NCBI GenBank assembly: GCA_965115825.1
Contig: OZ220464.1
Span: 1,612,001-1,676,000, forward strand
Direction: 5' to 3'
DNA from: Bin87 sp965115825
GTDB taxonomy: Bacteria; Chloroflexota; Dehalococcoidia; Lucifugimonadales; UBA3495
Length of the DNA stretch: 64,000 nucleotides
In this document: positions 16,461 through 24,620 of the stretch, piece by piece
How positions within the stretch are numbered: position 1 is the stretch's first letter
Layout: each line of letters begins with the position of its first letter
Position numbers and translations under genes: made by a program
The notes under the pieces: generated by a model
Told to the model about the DNA's origin: nothing
What the model saw: the letters and a program-made list of their open reading frames with translations, nothing else
Database searches by the model: none

Positions 16461-17342
16461 ATGCAGAGTATCAAGTCGCCGTGGGAGGGCAGGTTTGACG
16501 AGTTCGTAGGGTCAATCCGGAAGTCGGCAATCATTGCTGCGCCGTATATTACTCGCCAGCCGGTTGAGCGGTTGGCTGCTAAACTGCGTTCGCGGCGCGC
16601 ATCGGTACGGTTAGACTTGCTGACTAACCTACACGCAGACAGCCTAATTGACGGCTCGTTGGACGTTGGCGCGCTGGTGTGGCTATGCGGCCGAGTTCCG
16701 GGTACAAGGGTGAGACACCTACGCAACTTGCATGCAAAGGTATATGTAGCCGACGAACATACGGCTATTGTGACGTCTGCGAACCTCACCTACGGCGGGC
16801 TGAAGAAGAACTGTGAGCTGGGGGTTGCTATCACCGATCCGGATGGGGTGAAAGACGTGGTTGAGGACCTGCGCGAATACGGCAACCTAGGCGTACTAAT
16901 ACCGTCAGATGCGTTGAGCGAGCTCGACAGCTTGACGCAGAAAGCCCAGGCAAGCAAGGATACGTTAGACCGATCGGCGCCCAGCAGCGCAGCAAGGGTG
17001 CACAACGCCATCCGAAGCAAGATGAACAATCGGTTGGTAGAACTGCGAACTGCCGGCGAAGAGTTTATTACGAACCCCGATGCGTCAATCAACGCTCAAT
17101 TCTGCGATGTGGTCAAGTATGTGCTAAGGCATCAAGGGCCGATGAGCACGAAAGGTATGAATCCGTTGATTAAGGAGCTGCTATCAGAATTTTGCGACGA
17201 GGAGGTGGTACACGTTACCATCAACGGTAAGAAGTACGGGCTAAAGTGGAAACATCGAGCTCGGAATGCAAGGCTTCAATTACAGAGAGACGGCACGATT
17301 GTACAAGAGGGTGGCCGCAACAGCCCTTGGCGGCTAAACTAA
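16461..17342 (+). CDS. PLD-family (single HKD) putative nuclease with C-terminal winged-helix-like domain
   Basis: The 293-residue product has one phospholipase D signature, LHAKVYVADEHTAIVTSANL (H-x-K-x4-D, then S-A-N), at about residues 93-112. It is preceded by KSAIIAAPYITRQPVERLAA and strands typical of the PLD nuclease fold. With one HKD motif it should act as a dimer, as BfiI and Nuc do. The C-terminal 90 residues (VVKYVLRHQGPMSTKGMNPL ... WKHRARNARLQLQRDGTIV) look like a winged-helix DNA-binding domain. A restriction-type DNA nuclease is the likely role (inference). The ATG at 16461 has GAGGGG 7 bp upstream. Base composition is clearly less GC-rich than its surroundings, suggesting acquisition. 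Confidence 0.85.
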   Translation: MQSIKSPWEGRFDEFVGSIRKSAIIAAPYITRQPVERLAAKLRSRRASVRLDLLTNLHADSLIDGSLDVGALVWLCGRVPGTRVRHLRNLHAKVYVADEHTAIVTSANLTYGGLKKNCELGVAITDPDGVKDVVEDLREYGNLGVLIPSDALSELDSLTQKAQASKDTLDRSAPSSAARVHNAIRSKMNNRLVELRTAGEEFITNPDASINAQFCDVVKYVLRHQGPMSTKGMNPLIKELLSEFCDEEVVHVTINGKKYGLKWKHRARNARLQLQRDGTIVQEGGRNSPWRLN

Positions 17343-17359
17343 TCGGAGAGGGGGCAACA

Positions 17360-17806
17360 ATGACAATGCGAGAAAACAGTCAATCGCTCGTGGACATCAT
17401 CAGTTATGGTTTCTTCCGGCCTACAGCCGAAAGCCGGGGTGCGGCGCAGGGCTTTACGCATAGCCATGAGATGCTAAACACCTGCGCCGAGGCGTTGCCG
17501 CCGCACACTGTAACGCCGATGGAGAAGGGCATTCCGGAAGGCGGTTTGGGGGCTACTTGGAACGGCGTGAAATCGGGGCAGAGGATGAGGCCAAGATTTG
17601 CGCCTGGCTTGCCCGATCGCCGGATAACGTTGCCATCATGGAGCGTGAGCCGTGGCTTGAACGCAGCTGGGGGCAGTTGGTCGGCGGGGGCGAGGGCGTG
17701 TGTTATCTTGGGGCAGGGTGGTACAATCCTGCTGGGCGGCGGGCCGGTTGCAGCGGTTATCCTTCGCTGGGAGGGGGGTGAGGGCGTGGGGGCCGTCATC
17801 GTATAG
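17360..17806 (+). CDS. Doubtful small open frame, possibly frameshifted
   Basis: The ATG at 17360 follows the PLD gene by 17 bp and has GGAGAGGGGG upstream. The 148-residue frame starts plausibly (MTMRENSQSLVDIISYGFF) but becomes low-complexity glycine-rich after about residue 100. In the +2 frame from about 17545 the translation is more protein-like (LERREIGAEDEAKICAWLAR, then SPDNVAIMEREPWLERSWGQ). A single frameshift near 17540-17560 could therefore join two halves of a former gene. I cannot assign a family. It may be a broken accessory gene that travelled with the PLD nuclease. Confidence 0.25.
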   Translation: MTMRENSQSLVDIISYGFFRPTAESRGAAQGFTHSHEMLNTCAEALPPHTVTPMEKGIPEGGLGATWNGVKSGQRMRPRFAPGLPDRRITLPSWSVSRGLNAAGGSWSAGARACVILGQGGTILLGGGPVAAVILRWEGGEGVGAVIV

Positions 17807-17881
17807 TGTGTTATGGATGGACGGTCGAGTAGTGTGCTATGGATGGACGGTCGAGTAGTGTGCTATGGATGGACGGTCGAG
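17804..17881. repeat. Three tandem 26-bp repeats
   Basis: Units at 17804-17829, 17830-17855 and 17856-17881 share TAGTGTG, a TATGGATGGACGG core and TCGAG, with one base difference. The unit length is not a multiple of three. The third copy contains the first ATG of the next gene. Confidence 0.9.
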
Positions 17882-18647
17882 TAGGGGTTCGGTGTATCGC
17901 CGGGCATGGATACCGGGGCCGCGGGCGCAGGTGGGCGAGATTGTGCCGGGGCTGTATCAACGGACGCTGAGCGCCACCAGCGCCTTTATCGTCGTTACGC
18001 CGGACGCCGAAGGAGGAGAGGCGTCGGTTACGATAGTTGATGCCGGCTGGCGACATTTTCATAACCGGCCGGCGCTGAGCTATTTGCGGCGGCTGGGATA
18101 TGGGCCGGAATCGGTGCGGGGGCTGATTGCCACCCACTGGCATCCGGACCACATAGGCGGGATGAGGGGGCTGCAACGGCTGACGGGGGCGCCGGTGTGG
18201 GCGCATCAAATAGAGGCGGCGGCGATGGCGGGCGAGGCGGAGTCGCCGGTTCCGAACCCGGTGGCGCAAAGATGGCTGCGTCCGCTGTTCTGGCCGCTGC
18301 TGGCGCCGCTGAGGTCGCCGAGTTTTCCGGTGGCGCGGGAGCTGAAGGACGGCGACGGGCTGCCGCTGCTAGGCGGGGCCAAGGTGGTGCATACGCCGGG
18401 CCATACGCCGGGGAGCATCAGCCTGTACTTTCCTGAGGAGGGGGCGCTGCTGGTGGCCGATGCGGTGCAACGGGCGGGCAGTCGGCTGACGCTGCCGTCC
18501 AGGCTGTTCACCAGCGATATGGAGGCGGCGCGGGAGTCAGTGCGTAAGCTGGCGGAGCTGGATTTTGAGGTGATTTGCTTCAGCCATTTTCAGCCGATGC
18601 GGCAGGGGGCGCGGGCGGCGCTGCGGTCGCTGGCGGAATGGGTGTGA
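17865..18647 (+). CDS. Metallo-beta-lactamase-fold hydrolase
   Basis: The 260-residue product has the full metal-binding set of the family: THWHPDHIGG (H-x-H-x-D-H), the later HTPGHTPGS histidine, VADAV with the bridging Asp, and FSHFQPM with the last His. The layout matches the glyoxalase II-like/MBL hydrolase group acting on thioesters, lactones or phosphodiesters, and the substrate cannot be read from sequence. The frame begins at an ATG inside a tandem repeat. In-frame GTG codons at 17892 and 17931 are alternative starts, and the conserved part begins near VGEIVPGLYQ, so the true start may be 17931. CoA-transferase genes follow on the same strand. Confidence 0.88.
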   Translation: MDGRSSRGSVYRRAWIPGPRAQVGEIVPGLYQRTLSATSAFIVVTPDAEGGEASVTIVDAGWRHFHNRPALSYLRRLGYGPESVRGLIATHWHPDHIGGMRGLQRLTGAPVWAHQIEAAAMAGEAESPVPNPVAQRWLRPLFWPLLAPLRSPSFPVARELKDGDGLPLLGGAKVVHTPGHTPGSISLYFPEEGALLVADAVQRAGSRLTLPSRLFTSDMEAARESVRKLAELDFEVICFSHFQPMRQGARAALRSLAEWV

Positions 18648-18683
18648 TAAGATGCGGGCAGGTTATGTTGTGGAGAAGCGGGT

Positions 18684-19955
18684 ATGCTTGATGATTCCCA
18701 TACCGGCGCTGGCGCGAACCGTCCTTTGCCGCTACCGCTGAATGGCGTTCGGGTTCTGGATGCTACGCACATTGTGGCGGGGCCGTTTTGCTCGCAGATT
18801 CTGGCGGATATGGGAGCGGAGGTTATCAAGATTGAACGGCCCGGCGTTGGGGATGCGGCGCGCGGGAGGCAGCCTTTTATTGGGGATGAGGATAGAGGAC
18901 GGGTGAGCAGTCGGTTTCTGGGGATGAATCGCAACAAGAAGTCGGTTACGCTGGACTTGCGGAATGAGGTGTGCAAAGGGGCTTTTGAGAGGATGGTGTC
19001 CAGCTCGGACGCGCTGTTGGACAACTGGGGTCCGGGGGCGTTCCGGCGGTTGGGATTGGGGTATGAGCGGCTAAGGGAGATAAATCCCCGGCTGATATAC
19101 GCTGAAATTACGGGCTACGGTGACGGGGAGGGAGCGCGTGGGCCGTACTCGAGCTGGCCGGCCAACAATCTGGCGATACAGGCGATGTCGGGATGGATGG
19201 AGGTTACGGGGGAGCCGGGCGGGCGGCCGCAAGCGGTGGGGGACAACATGGGGGACTCGGTACCGGGGGTTTGGGCGGCGCTGGGGGTTGTGCTGGCGTT
19301 GGAAACCCGACGGCAGACGGGAGTGGGACAGCACGTTGACGTGGCGATGTACGACTGTATGGTATCGCACCTGGTCAGCAATATGAACGCTTACCAGGCG
19401 ACGGGACACATGGGCGATTATACGCATGGGCGCAGTCGGCAGGCATCGCTGGGGCCGGGGCTGGTATTTGAGGCTGCCGACGGATACGTGATTATGGCGG
19501 GCGTACGGAGTCCGCAGCGGCTGGCGGCGATGTGGGAGCTGGTGGGCCGGCCGGATTTGCCGGAGCAGGATGAACGTTATCTGCAACAGTTTCCCGACGC
19601 CGATTTTGTGTTTGAGCAGGTGATACCGGCAATTGAAGGGTGGTCGTCGCAGCGGCCCAAGTGGGAGGTGGCCGGCAAGTTGACGGAAATCGGGTTTTCC
19701 ATGGGGGTAACGCAGAACGTATCGGATCTGGCGAAGTGTCCGCAGCTGGAGGCGCGAGGGATGTACGTTGATATGGAGGATACTATCGGAGGAAGGTTCC
19801 GCTCGCTGGCGACGCCGATACGGTTGACAGGATGCGCGCCGCCGGCTGTTGGAAGGCCGCCGCGGCTGGGGGAGCATAACGCTGAGATATTGCGCACGCT
19901 GGGCGGGCTGACGGCGAAGCAGCTGGCGGAGCTGGAGGCGGAGGGAGCGGTCTGA
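18684..19955 (+). CDS. CaiB/BaiF family CoA-transferase
   Basis: This family III CoA-transferase (423 residues) moves CoA between carboxylic acids through an aspartyl-CoA thioester. It shows the family N-terminus (LNGVRVLDATHIVAGPFCSQ; LADMGAEVIKIERPG), KKSVTLDLRN, and the presumed catalytic Asp in DNMGDSVPGVWAALGV. It ends in the usual PRLGEHNAEIL motif. The gene follows the metallo-beta-lactamase gene by 36 bp. A second family III CoA-transferase starts 85 bp downstream, and the two are related but far from identical, so they probably act on different acids. Substrate not assignable. Confidence 0.94.
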   Translation: MLDDSHTGAGANRPLPLPLNGVRVLDATHIVAGPFCSQILADMGAEVIKIERPGVGDAARGRQPFIGDEDRGRVSSRFLGMNRNKKSVTLDLRNEVCKGAFERMVSSSDALLDNWGPGAFRRLGLGYERLREINPRLIYAEITGYGDGEGARGPYSSWPANNLAIQAMSGWMEVTGEPGGRPQAVGDNMGDSVPGVWAALGVVLALETRRQTGVGQHVDVAMYDCMVSHLVSNMNAYQATGHMGDYTHGRSRQASLGPGLVFEAADGYVIMAGVRSPQRLAAMWELVGRPDLPEQDERYLQQFPDADFVFEQVIPAIEGWSSQRPKWEVAGKLTEIGFSMGVTQNVSDLAKCPQLEARGMYVDMEDTIGGRFRSLATPIRLTGCAPPAVGRPPRLGEHNAEILRTLGGLTAKQLAELEAEGAV

Positions 19956-19963
19956 CTGCTTGC

Positions 19964-19992
19964 TTGCCCATTGTCCAATCCCGGCGTAGAAT
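19964..19992 (+). promoter_or_regulatory. Candidate promoter of the second CoA-transferase gene
   Basis: TTGCCC (19964-19969), a 17-bp spacer and TAGAAT (19987-19992) lie 49 bp upstream of the ATG at 20041, so this gene may be transcribed separately from its neighbour. Confidence 0.45.
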
Positions 19993-20040
19993 GGCGGCAC
20001 TTACCATCGCCACAGAAGAGGAAAGGAAGGAGAACCGGTC

Positions 20041-21255
20041 ATGGCAGAAGCGAAAGGCCCCCTGGACGGAATACGAGTAATAGATCTGGGACGGCATCAG
20101 GCCGGCCCTCGCTGCGCGCAAGTGCTGGCGCGGCTGGGAGCGGAGGTGATCAAGGTTGAGCGTCTGGGCGGAGAGGAAACCCGATACCATGCGCCGTGGG
20201 TGCGCAAGCAATCCGCCTATTGGGTGCAGTACAACAGCGGCAAGAAGAGCCTGAGCATTGACCTGCGGAAGGAAGAGGGGAAGGAGGTGTTGCAGAAGCT
20301 GGTCAAGGTGTCGGATGTGCTGATACAGAATTTCCGGCCGGGGACCATTGACGTGATGGGCTTCGGCTATGACAAGCTGTATGAGCTGAACCCGCGCATC
20401 ATAATGGTGAACGTGTCGGCGTACGGGCAGTTCGGGCCGTACCGGGAGCAGATTGGCTATGATCCCATCGGGCAAACGATGTCGGGCATTGCTATGGTAA
20501 CGGGTGAAGAGGGAATGCCGCCGATTCGGGCGGGGGTGCCCATCATTGACCGGACCACGGCGCTGCATGCGGCTATTGGGACGCTGGCGGCGCTGCACGA
20601 GCGGGAGAGTTCGGGCGAGGGGCAGACTATCGATGCCTGCCTGGCGGACACGGGCTACAGCTACACTGAGATTCCCGTTACGGCTTATCACGGCGCGGGG
20701 ATTGAGCCGAGGCGCGGCGAGTCAGCGGCGCCACCCTCGGGGACGTATCCGTGCGCAGACGGCTGGGTGCTGATATCGGCGGGCGACCAGCATCACTGGC
20801 ATCGGGTGTGCAACGCATTGGGGAGGCCGGAGTGGCTGGAAGATCCGCGCTTTACCACGCGGCACGAGCGGGCCAACAACGGGGCGACCATCAATGAGGC
20901 GATGCGGGACCTGATGGCGAAGATGACGATGCGGGAAGCCATTGCGCACTTTACGAACCATGACGTGGTGGCTGCGCCGGTGAACAGCATTGCGCAGGCT
21001 GCCGCGGATCCGCATCCGTGGGAGCGGCGGGCGCTGGTTGAGGTGGACGATTTCCTGGCGGGGACGATTGCCGTGTCGGGGGACTTCTGGCACTTCAGCC
21101 GGACGCCGGCGGTGGTCGGGACGACTCCGCGGGTGGGGGAGCACAATGAGGACGTGCTGACGGGTCTGCTGGAATACACCGAGGAACAGGTGCAGGAGAT
21201 GTATGAGGCCAACGTTATAGGCACGTTCGACCATTATGACGAAGTGCCGGGCTAG
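20041..21255 (+). CDS. CaiB/BaiF family CoA-transferase
   Basis: This is a second family III CoA-transferase (404 residues). It begins LDGIRVIDLGRHQAGPRCAQ and has LARLGAEVIKVERLGG, GKKSLSIDLRK, and FRPGTIDVMGFGYDKLYELN. The catalytic-position Asp lies in AGVPIIDRTTALHAA, and the end motif is PRVGEHNEDVL. An ATG at 20041 follows GGAGAACCGGTC. It has its own candidate promoter at 19964-19992 and a strong intrinsic terminator at 21281-21314, so it may be a single-gene unit. Likely role: activation or CoA recycling of an organic acid in catabolism. Confidence 0.94.
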   Translation: MAEAKGPLDGIRVIDLGRHQAGPRCAQVLARLGAEVIKVERLGGEETRYHAPWVRKQSAYWVQYNSGKKSLSIDLRKEEGKEVLQKLVKVSDVLIQNFRPGTIDVMGFGYDKLYELNPRIIMVNVSAYGQFGPYREQIGYDPIGQTMSGIAMVTGEEGMPPIRAGVPIIDRTTALHAAIGTLAALHERESSGEGQTIDACLADTGYSYTEIPVTAYHGAGIEPRRGESAAPPSGTYPCADGWVLISAGDQHHWHRVCNALGRPEWLEDPRFTTRHERANNGATINEAMRDLMAKMTMREAIAHFTNHDVVAAPVNSIAQAAADPHPWERRALVEVDDFLAGTIAVSGDFWHFSRTPAVVGTTPRVGEHNEDVLTGLLEYTEEQVQEMYEANVIGTFDHYDEVPG

Positions 21256-21280
21256 TTTGGGCCGGCAGCAGGGCAATACA

Positions 21281-21314
21281 GCAGGGGCGAATGGCGATTC
21301 GCCCCTGCTTTTTT
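21281..21314 (+). terminator. Intrinsic terminator
   Basis: Perfect 12-bp stem GCAGGGGCGAAT / ATTCGCCCCTGC with loop GGCG, followed by six T (21309-21314). It ends the CoA-transferase transcript. Confidence 0.9.
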
Positions 21315-21336
21315 CGGGCGCCGGGCGTCGGAGTGA

Positions 21337-22446
21337 TTACTCTACCACTACGGCGACGCGCTGGGCCGTGTTGTTGCCCATGCCCTGTTGCGTCCAGGGC
21401 GGCGCGAGGGGCTGGATGTTGCCCTGGTCGTCGGTGGCGCGGGTGAGCAGCGTCCAGCGGCCCGGTTTGGCGTTCCAGAGGCAACGCCACTGACGCCAGG
21501 CCCAAGGGCCTACGGGCTCGTCCAGCTGGGCGTCAACCCAGGTTGCGCCGTCATCGTCGCTGAACTCGACGCGGGCGATGGAAGCGGGGCCGGCCCAGGC
21601 GCGCCCGGTGATGACGTGCCGGCCGGCGTCGGCAAGACGGCGGCGGGTCATGAAGTCGGGGATGCCGGGCGGGATCATAAGGGAGCGGACGCGGATAGTG
21701 GTAACCGGGTCGCCGGGGTCGTTGGGGCCGTGAGAGTAACGGTAGGTGCGTTCCATCTGGTAGCCGTCGAAGTGGCCGGCGACGGCCTGGATGTGGCAGA
21801 GCCATTTTACGGAGGTCATGCCGTACCAGCCGGGCACGACCAGGCGCAGGGGGTAGCCGTGCTGAGGCGAGATGGGTTCGCCGTTCATATGCCAGGCCAG
21901 CAGGACTTCGTCAGCGGTTGCCTGGGCGATGGTAAGACTGCGCTGATACCACTGACGTTCGTCGCCCTGCACGCCTTCATCCAGGCCGGTGAATACCAGC
22001 TCGTCAGCATTTGGTTGGAGGTCGGCCTCTTCCAAGAGGAGGCGGAGGGGAACGCCGGTCCATTGGGCGGTGCCGACGGCTTCGTGGAGCCAGGGCTGGC
22101 TTAGAGGTCGGGGCGAGAGGAGGGCGCGCCCGTTGCCGGCGCATTCCAGAGTTACGGCGGTGGCAACGGCGGGACGGGCTTGCAAGTCGGTCAGGGACAG
22201 GGACAAGGGGTTATTGACCAAGCCGTCGATGTTCAGTCGCCAGTCGCTGACCGCTACCGCCGGGACGTCGAAATGGATGAGGAGGTAGTGCAAACCGGTG
22301 GGAGTGAGGGGGTAGCGCATGGCTTCCAGGGGGAGGCCGCGGTTGCGCAAGGCCAGGGCGACCTCTTCGCGATAAAAGCGGTCATCGGCTTCGGGGGCGC
22401 CGGAGCCCGGCGCGGGGAAACGTGGAGTGGCGTTTGGCTGCGTCAT
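21337..22446 (-). CDS. Sulfite-oxidase-family molybdopterin oxidoreductase
   Basis: The product has the oxidoreductase molybdopterin-binding domain with the Mo-ligating Cys in TLECAGNGR, WTGVPLRLLLEEA, and the GYPLRLVVPGWYG and VKWLCHI segments. The C-terminal Mo-co dimerisation (Ig-like) domain has GRAWAGPASIARVEFSDDDG. The ATG at 22446 (MTQPNATPRF) gives 369 residues. A longer start at 22503 would be encoded by a copy of the dispersed repeat and is unlikely. No Tat or Sec signal is visible, unusual for periplasmic YedY/SorA types, so a cytoplasmic enzyme is inferred. Substrate (sulfite or another) is not determined. Confidence 0.9.
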   Translation of the reverse strand: MTQPNATPRFPAPGSGAPEADDRFYREEVALALRNRGLPLEAMRYPLTPTGLHYLLIHFDVPAVAVSDWRLNIDGLVNNPLSLSLTDLQARPAVATAVTLECAGNGRALLSPRPLSQPWLHEAVGTAQWTGVPLRLLLEEADLQPNADELVFTGLDEGVQGDERQWYQRSLTIAQATADEVLLAWHMNGEPISPQHGYPLRLVVPGWYGMTSVKWLCHIQAVAGHFDGYQMERTYRYSHGPNDPGDPVTTIRVRSLMIPPGIPDFMTRRRLADAGRHVITGRAWAGPASIARVEFSDDDGATWVDAQLDEPVGPWAWRQWRCLWNAKPGRWTLLTRATDDQGNIQPLAPPWTQQGMGNNTAQRVAVVVE

Positions 22447-22483
22447 AACGGCTATTCCGGCGTGGGATGGGCTGGCGCGTAAG

Positions 22484-22527
22484 TTGTCGGAATCGGGGTT
22501 CACCGGATGGGAGGTTTGCAGGATTGG
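22484..22527 (+). repeat. Divergent single copy of the dispersed repeat
   Basis: TTGTCGGAATCGGGGTTCAC followed by CGGATGGGAGGTTTGCAGGATTGG, in the gap between the molybdenum enzyme and the LLM oxidoreductase. Confidence 0.7.
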
Positions 22528-22563
22528 CGTTCTGCGGCGCCGGTTGGGAAGGCAGAGGGCCGA

Positions 22564-23511
22564 CTAGTTGTTGGCGTGGCGCATGATATCGGAGGCGAAC
22601 CAGTCGAGGCGCTCCAGGGCTTGAGTGAGGTCGCTGCCGCGGATGTCAAAGATGATGTGGGAAACGCCTATTTCCGCGTAGGTATGCACGTCTTCCAGGA
22701 TGGCGGCGGGAGAGCCGGAGAAGCGGCGACGGGGGCCGGACTGCATTGTGGCGGGGTCGTAGAGGGGGGCTTTCATAGAAACCTGTATTTGAGAGGGGTC
22801 GCGGCCGGCCTGCTCGGCGAAGCGGTTGAGGGTCAGCATATCTCCGGCCAGTTCTTCGGGTTCCAGAGTGGCGGCCGGGATGGTACCGACGGGATGCCAG
22901 CCGTCGCCCAAGGTGGCGGCGCGTCGGATGGCGGGGCGGCTCTGACCGCCGACCCAGATTGGGGGGTGAGGCTTTTGAGCCGGCTGGGGGAGAAACTGAA
23001 TGTTGGAGAACTGTACGTATTTGCCTTCGAATTGAGGGTTGGGGCTGGTCCATAGCTCCCGGTAGGCGCGGAGGTATTCGTCGGTTACGACACCGCGCTC
23101 GGCAAAGGGGGGCGCGCCGAGGGCATCAAACTCTTCTTCCATCCAGCCGACGCCGACGCCGAGGATGAGGCGGCCCTGGGAAAGCACGTCCAGCGTGGCC
23201 AGAATTTTGGCGGCGAGGATGGGCGGGCGATAGGGGACAATCATCACGCTGGGGACGAGTCGGATGTTCTGGGTTACGCCGGCGAGGTAGGTGAGCAGGG
23301 TCAGCTGTTCGAAGTACTCGCCGCTCTCGCCGGTGGGGAAATCGCCGCTGACGGTGTAGGGATAGGGCGAGTCAATGCGGCTGGGCACCAGCACGTGGTC
23401 GCCGGCGACCATACAGTAGAAGCCGAGGCGGTCGCCGGTTTGGGCGATTTCGGCCAGGGGGCCGGGCTGGGCGTTGGGGCCATGATTGGGCAGGTAGAAT
23501 CCGAACTGCAT
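22564..23511 (-). CDS. LLM-class F420/flavin-dependent oxidoreductase
   Basis: The 315-residue luciferase-like TIM-barrel protein starts MQFGFYLPNHGPNAQP. It shows ILAAKILATLDVLSQGRLIL, GVGVGWMEEEFDALG, the PPIWVGGQSRPAIRRAA segment, and the DGWHPVG motif typical of F420-dependent LLM enzymes (TIGR03619-like). Such enzymes use reduced F420 or FMN to reduce or oxidise small organic compounds. The substrate is unknown. Start at 23511 is supported by AGGAG 7 bp upstream. A longer open frame upstream covers a different small gene. Probably cotranscribed with the 41-residue membrane protein upstream. Confidence 0.93.
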   Translation of the reverse strand: MQFGFYLPNHGPNAQPGPLAEIAQTGDRLGFYCMVAGDHVLVPSRIDSPYPYTVSGDFPTGESGEYFEQLTLLTYLAGVTQNIRLVPSVMIVPYRPPILAAKILATLDVLSQGRLILGVGVGWMEEEFDALGAPPFAERGVVTDEYLRAYRELWTSPNPQFEGKYVQFSNIQFLPQPAQKPHPPIWVGGQSRPAIRRAATLGDGWHPVGTIPAATLEPEELAGDMLTLNRFAEQAGRDPSQIQVSMKAPLYDPATMQSGPRRRFSGSPAAILEDVHTYAEIGVSHIIFDIRGSDLTQALERLDWFASDIMRHANN

Positions 23512-23548
23512 GGGGGAACTCCTGAAGGATGGGGGAAGGCAGCGTCGG

Positions 23549-23674
23549 CTAGAGGCTGCCGACCTCACAGTTGCCGAAGAGCAAGGTGAGAATGAGCGTG
23601 ATAATGATGATGCCCACCACTGCGCCGATAGTGCATCCGCAGCCTTTGCTGAACGAGTTAAAGAAACCGAACAT
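23549..23674 (-). CDS. 41-residue single-span membrane protein with a CGC motif
   Basis: A short frame encodes MFGFFNSFSKGCGCT followed by a strong hydrophobic span (IGAVVGIIIITLILTLLF) and a short tail GNCEVGSL. The Cys pair sits just before the membrane segment and a third Cys just after it. AAGGAG lies 12 bp before the ATG. The stop is 37 bp upstream of the LLM oxidoreductase start, so the two are likely one transcript. Glycine/cysteine-rich micro-proteins of this form are common but uncharacterised. The function is unknown and the coding call rests on SD, composition and the hydrophobic pattern. Confidence 0.6.
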   Translation of the reverse strand: MFGFFNSFSKGCGCTIGAVVGIIIITLILTLLFGNCEVGSL

Positions 23675-23793
23675 AGGGAAAAAAATCTCCTTGAAGAGCC
23701 GATGCGTGGCGGGGGCCAGCGGGCTGAGACCCTGCTATAATAGCGCAGGCGGTTCGCCGTCTCAACCTGAAGCAACCCGAAAGGAGACTATTT

Positions 23794-24213
23794 ATGCCGA
23801 ATATCACATTGGAACAAGCGGAAGCGGTGCTGGCAGGGGCGAAAGCGGCGGCCCAGGAAGTGGGCAAGGCGTTCAGCTTCTCGGTGGTGGACGCGCGGGG
23901 GGATCTGATTACGATGTGCCGGATGGACGGTTCGGCGTGGCGGACGCCTTACGTATCGCGGGGGAAGGCGCGGGCTTCGGCCTGTTTTGGGGAGCCCAGC
24001 GGCGACCTTACGGAGCGATCCACTACGCCCATTATGCGGGCGGTGATGGAAGTGGAAGGTGGGGAGTTTGTTCCCGGGCAAGGGGCGCTGCCCATCTATA
24101 TGAACGGGGAGCTGATTGGAGCGGTGGGCGGCAGCGGCGGGACGGCGCAGGAGGATGAGGACTGCTCGCGGGCGGGCATCGCGCGATTGGAAGGGGCGAG
24201 CATCAGCCGATAG
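23794..24213 (+). CDS. GlcG/HbpS family heme-binding-like protein
   Basis: This 139-residue protein belongs to the GlcG/HbpS (DUF336) family: N-terminal ITLEQAEAVLAGAKAAAQEV, then FSVVDARGDLITMCRMDG, a central RGKARASACFG, and the C-terminal GELIGAVGGSGGTAQEDE signature. Members bind heme or cobalamin-like ligands or assist glycolate and glycerol pathways, and many remain undefined. The ATG at 23794 has AAAGGAGA upstream, and TATAAT at 23736-23741 is a possible -10. The transcript ends at the terminator at 24236-24271. Confidence 0.9.
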   Translation: MPNITLEQAEAVLAGAKAAAQEVGKAFSFSVVDARGDLITMCRMDGSAWRTPYVSRGKARASACFGEPSGDLTERSTTPIMRAVMEVEGGEFVPGQGALPIYMNGELIGAVGGSGGTAQEDEDCSRAGIARLEGASISR

Positions 24214-24235
24214 GGGCGTTTGGCGGCGCAATGAA

Positions 24236-24271
24236 GCGGGGGCGGGTTTGAAACCCGCCCCCGCAATTTTT
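24236..24271 (+). terminator. Intrinsic terminator
   Basis: 11-bp GC stem GCGGGGGCGGG / CCCGCCCCCGC with loop TTTGAAA, followed by AATTTTT. It separates the GlcG-like gene from the convergent ABM gene. Confidence 0.85.
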
Positions 24272-24290
24272 GAAGCGTGTGGGACCGGGG

Positions 24291-24584
24291 TCAGTCGGTG
24301 GAGGAAATTTCGAAGTGCTTCACCCAGTACTCGCCGCGATAGAGGTGTTCCACTTCGCGGGCGATGTTGGCGCGGAATTCGCTGGTTTCGTAGGCGCGCA
24401 GGTCGCCGAGGGTTTCCCAAACGCTGACGCTGATGCCTTCGTCGGGGTCTTCGGTGCTGCGAATGAGCTGCCGCTCGCGGAGGCCCTTGGGCTTGGAGCC
24501 GGTGGTTACCCGTTCGTGGTAATGGCGTTCGAATTCTTCCCAGGAACCGGCTCTGAGTTTGCCCCAGACCATTCGTATGAACAT
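24291..24584 (-). CDS. Antibiotic biosynthesis monooxygenase (ABM)-domain protein
   Basis: The 97-residue product is a single dimeric alpha/beta-barrel ABM-type domain. It has MFIRMVWGKLRAGSWEEFER, a central LRERQLIRSTEDPDEGISVS and VWETLGDLRAYETSE. Such small proteins act as quinol or heme monooxygenases or as stress-linked domains without known activity. AAGGAGG precedes the start. The gene lies 36 bp after the kinase-like gene on the same strand and is the last member of the rpsO-pnp-kinase-ABM series. Confidence 0.85.
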   Translation of the reverse strand: MFIRMVWGKLRAGSWEEFERHYHERVTTGSKPKGLRERQLIRSTEDPDEGISVSVWETLGDLRAYETSEFRANIAREVEHLYRGEYWVKHFEISSTD

Positions 24585-24620
24585 ATGTTTATCCTCCTTG
24601 GGGTTGATGTGCGGTATTGT

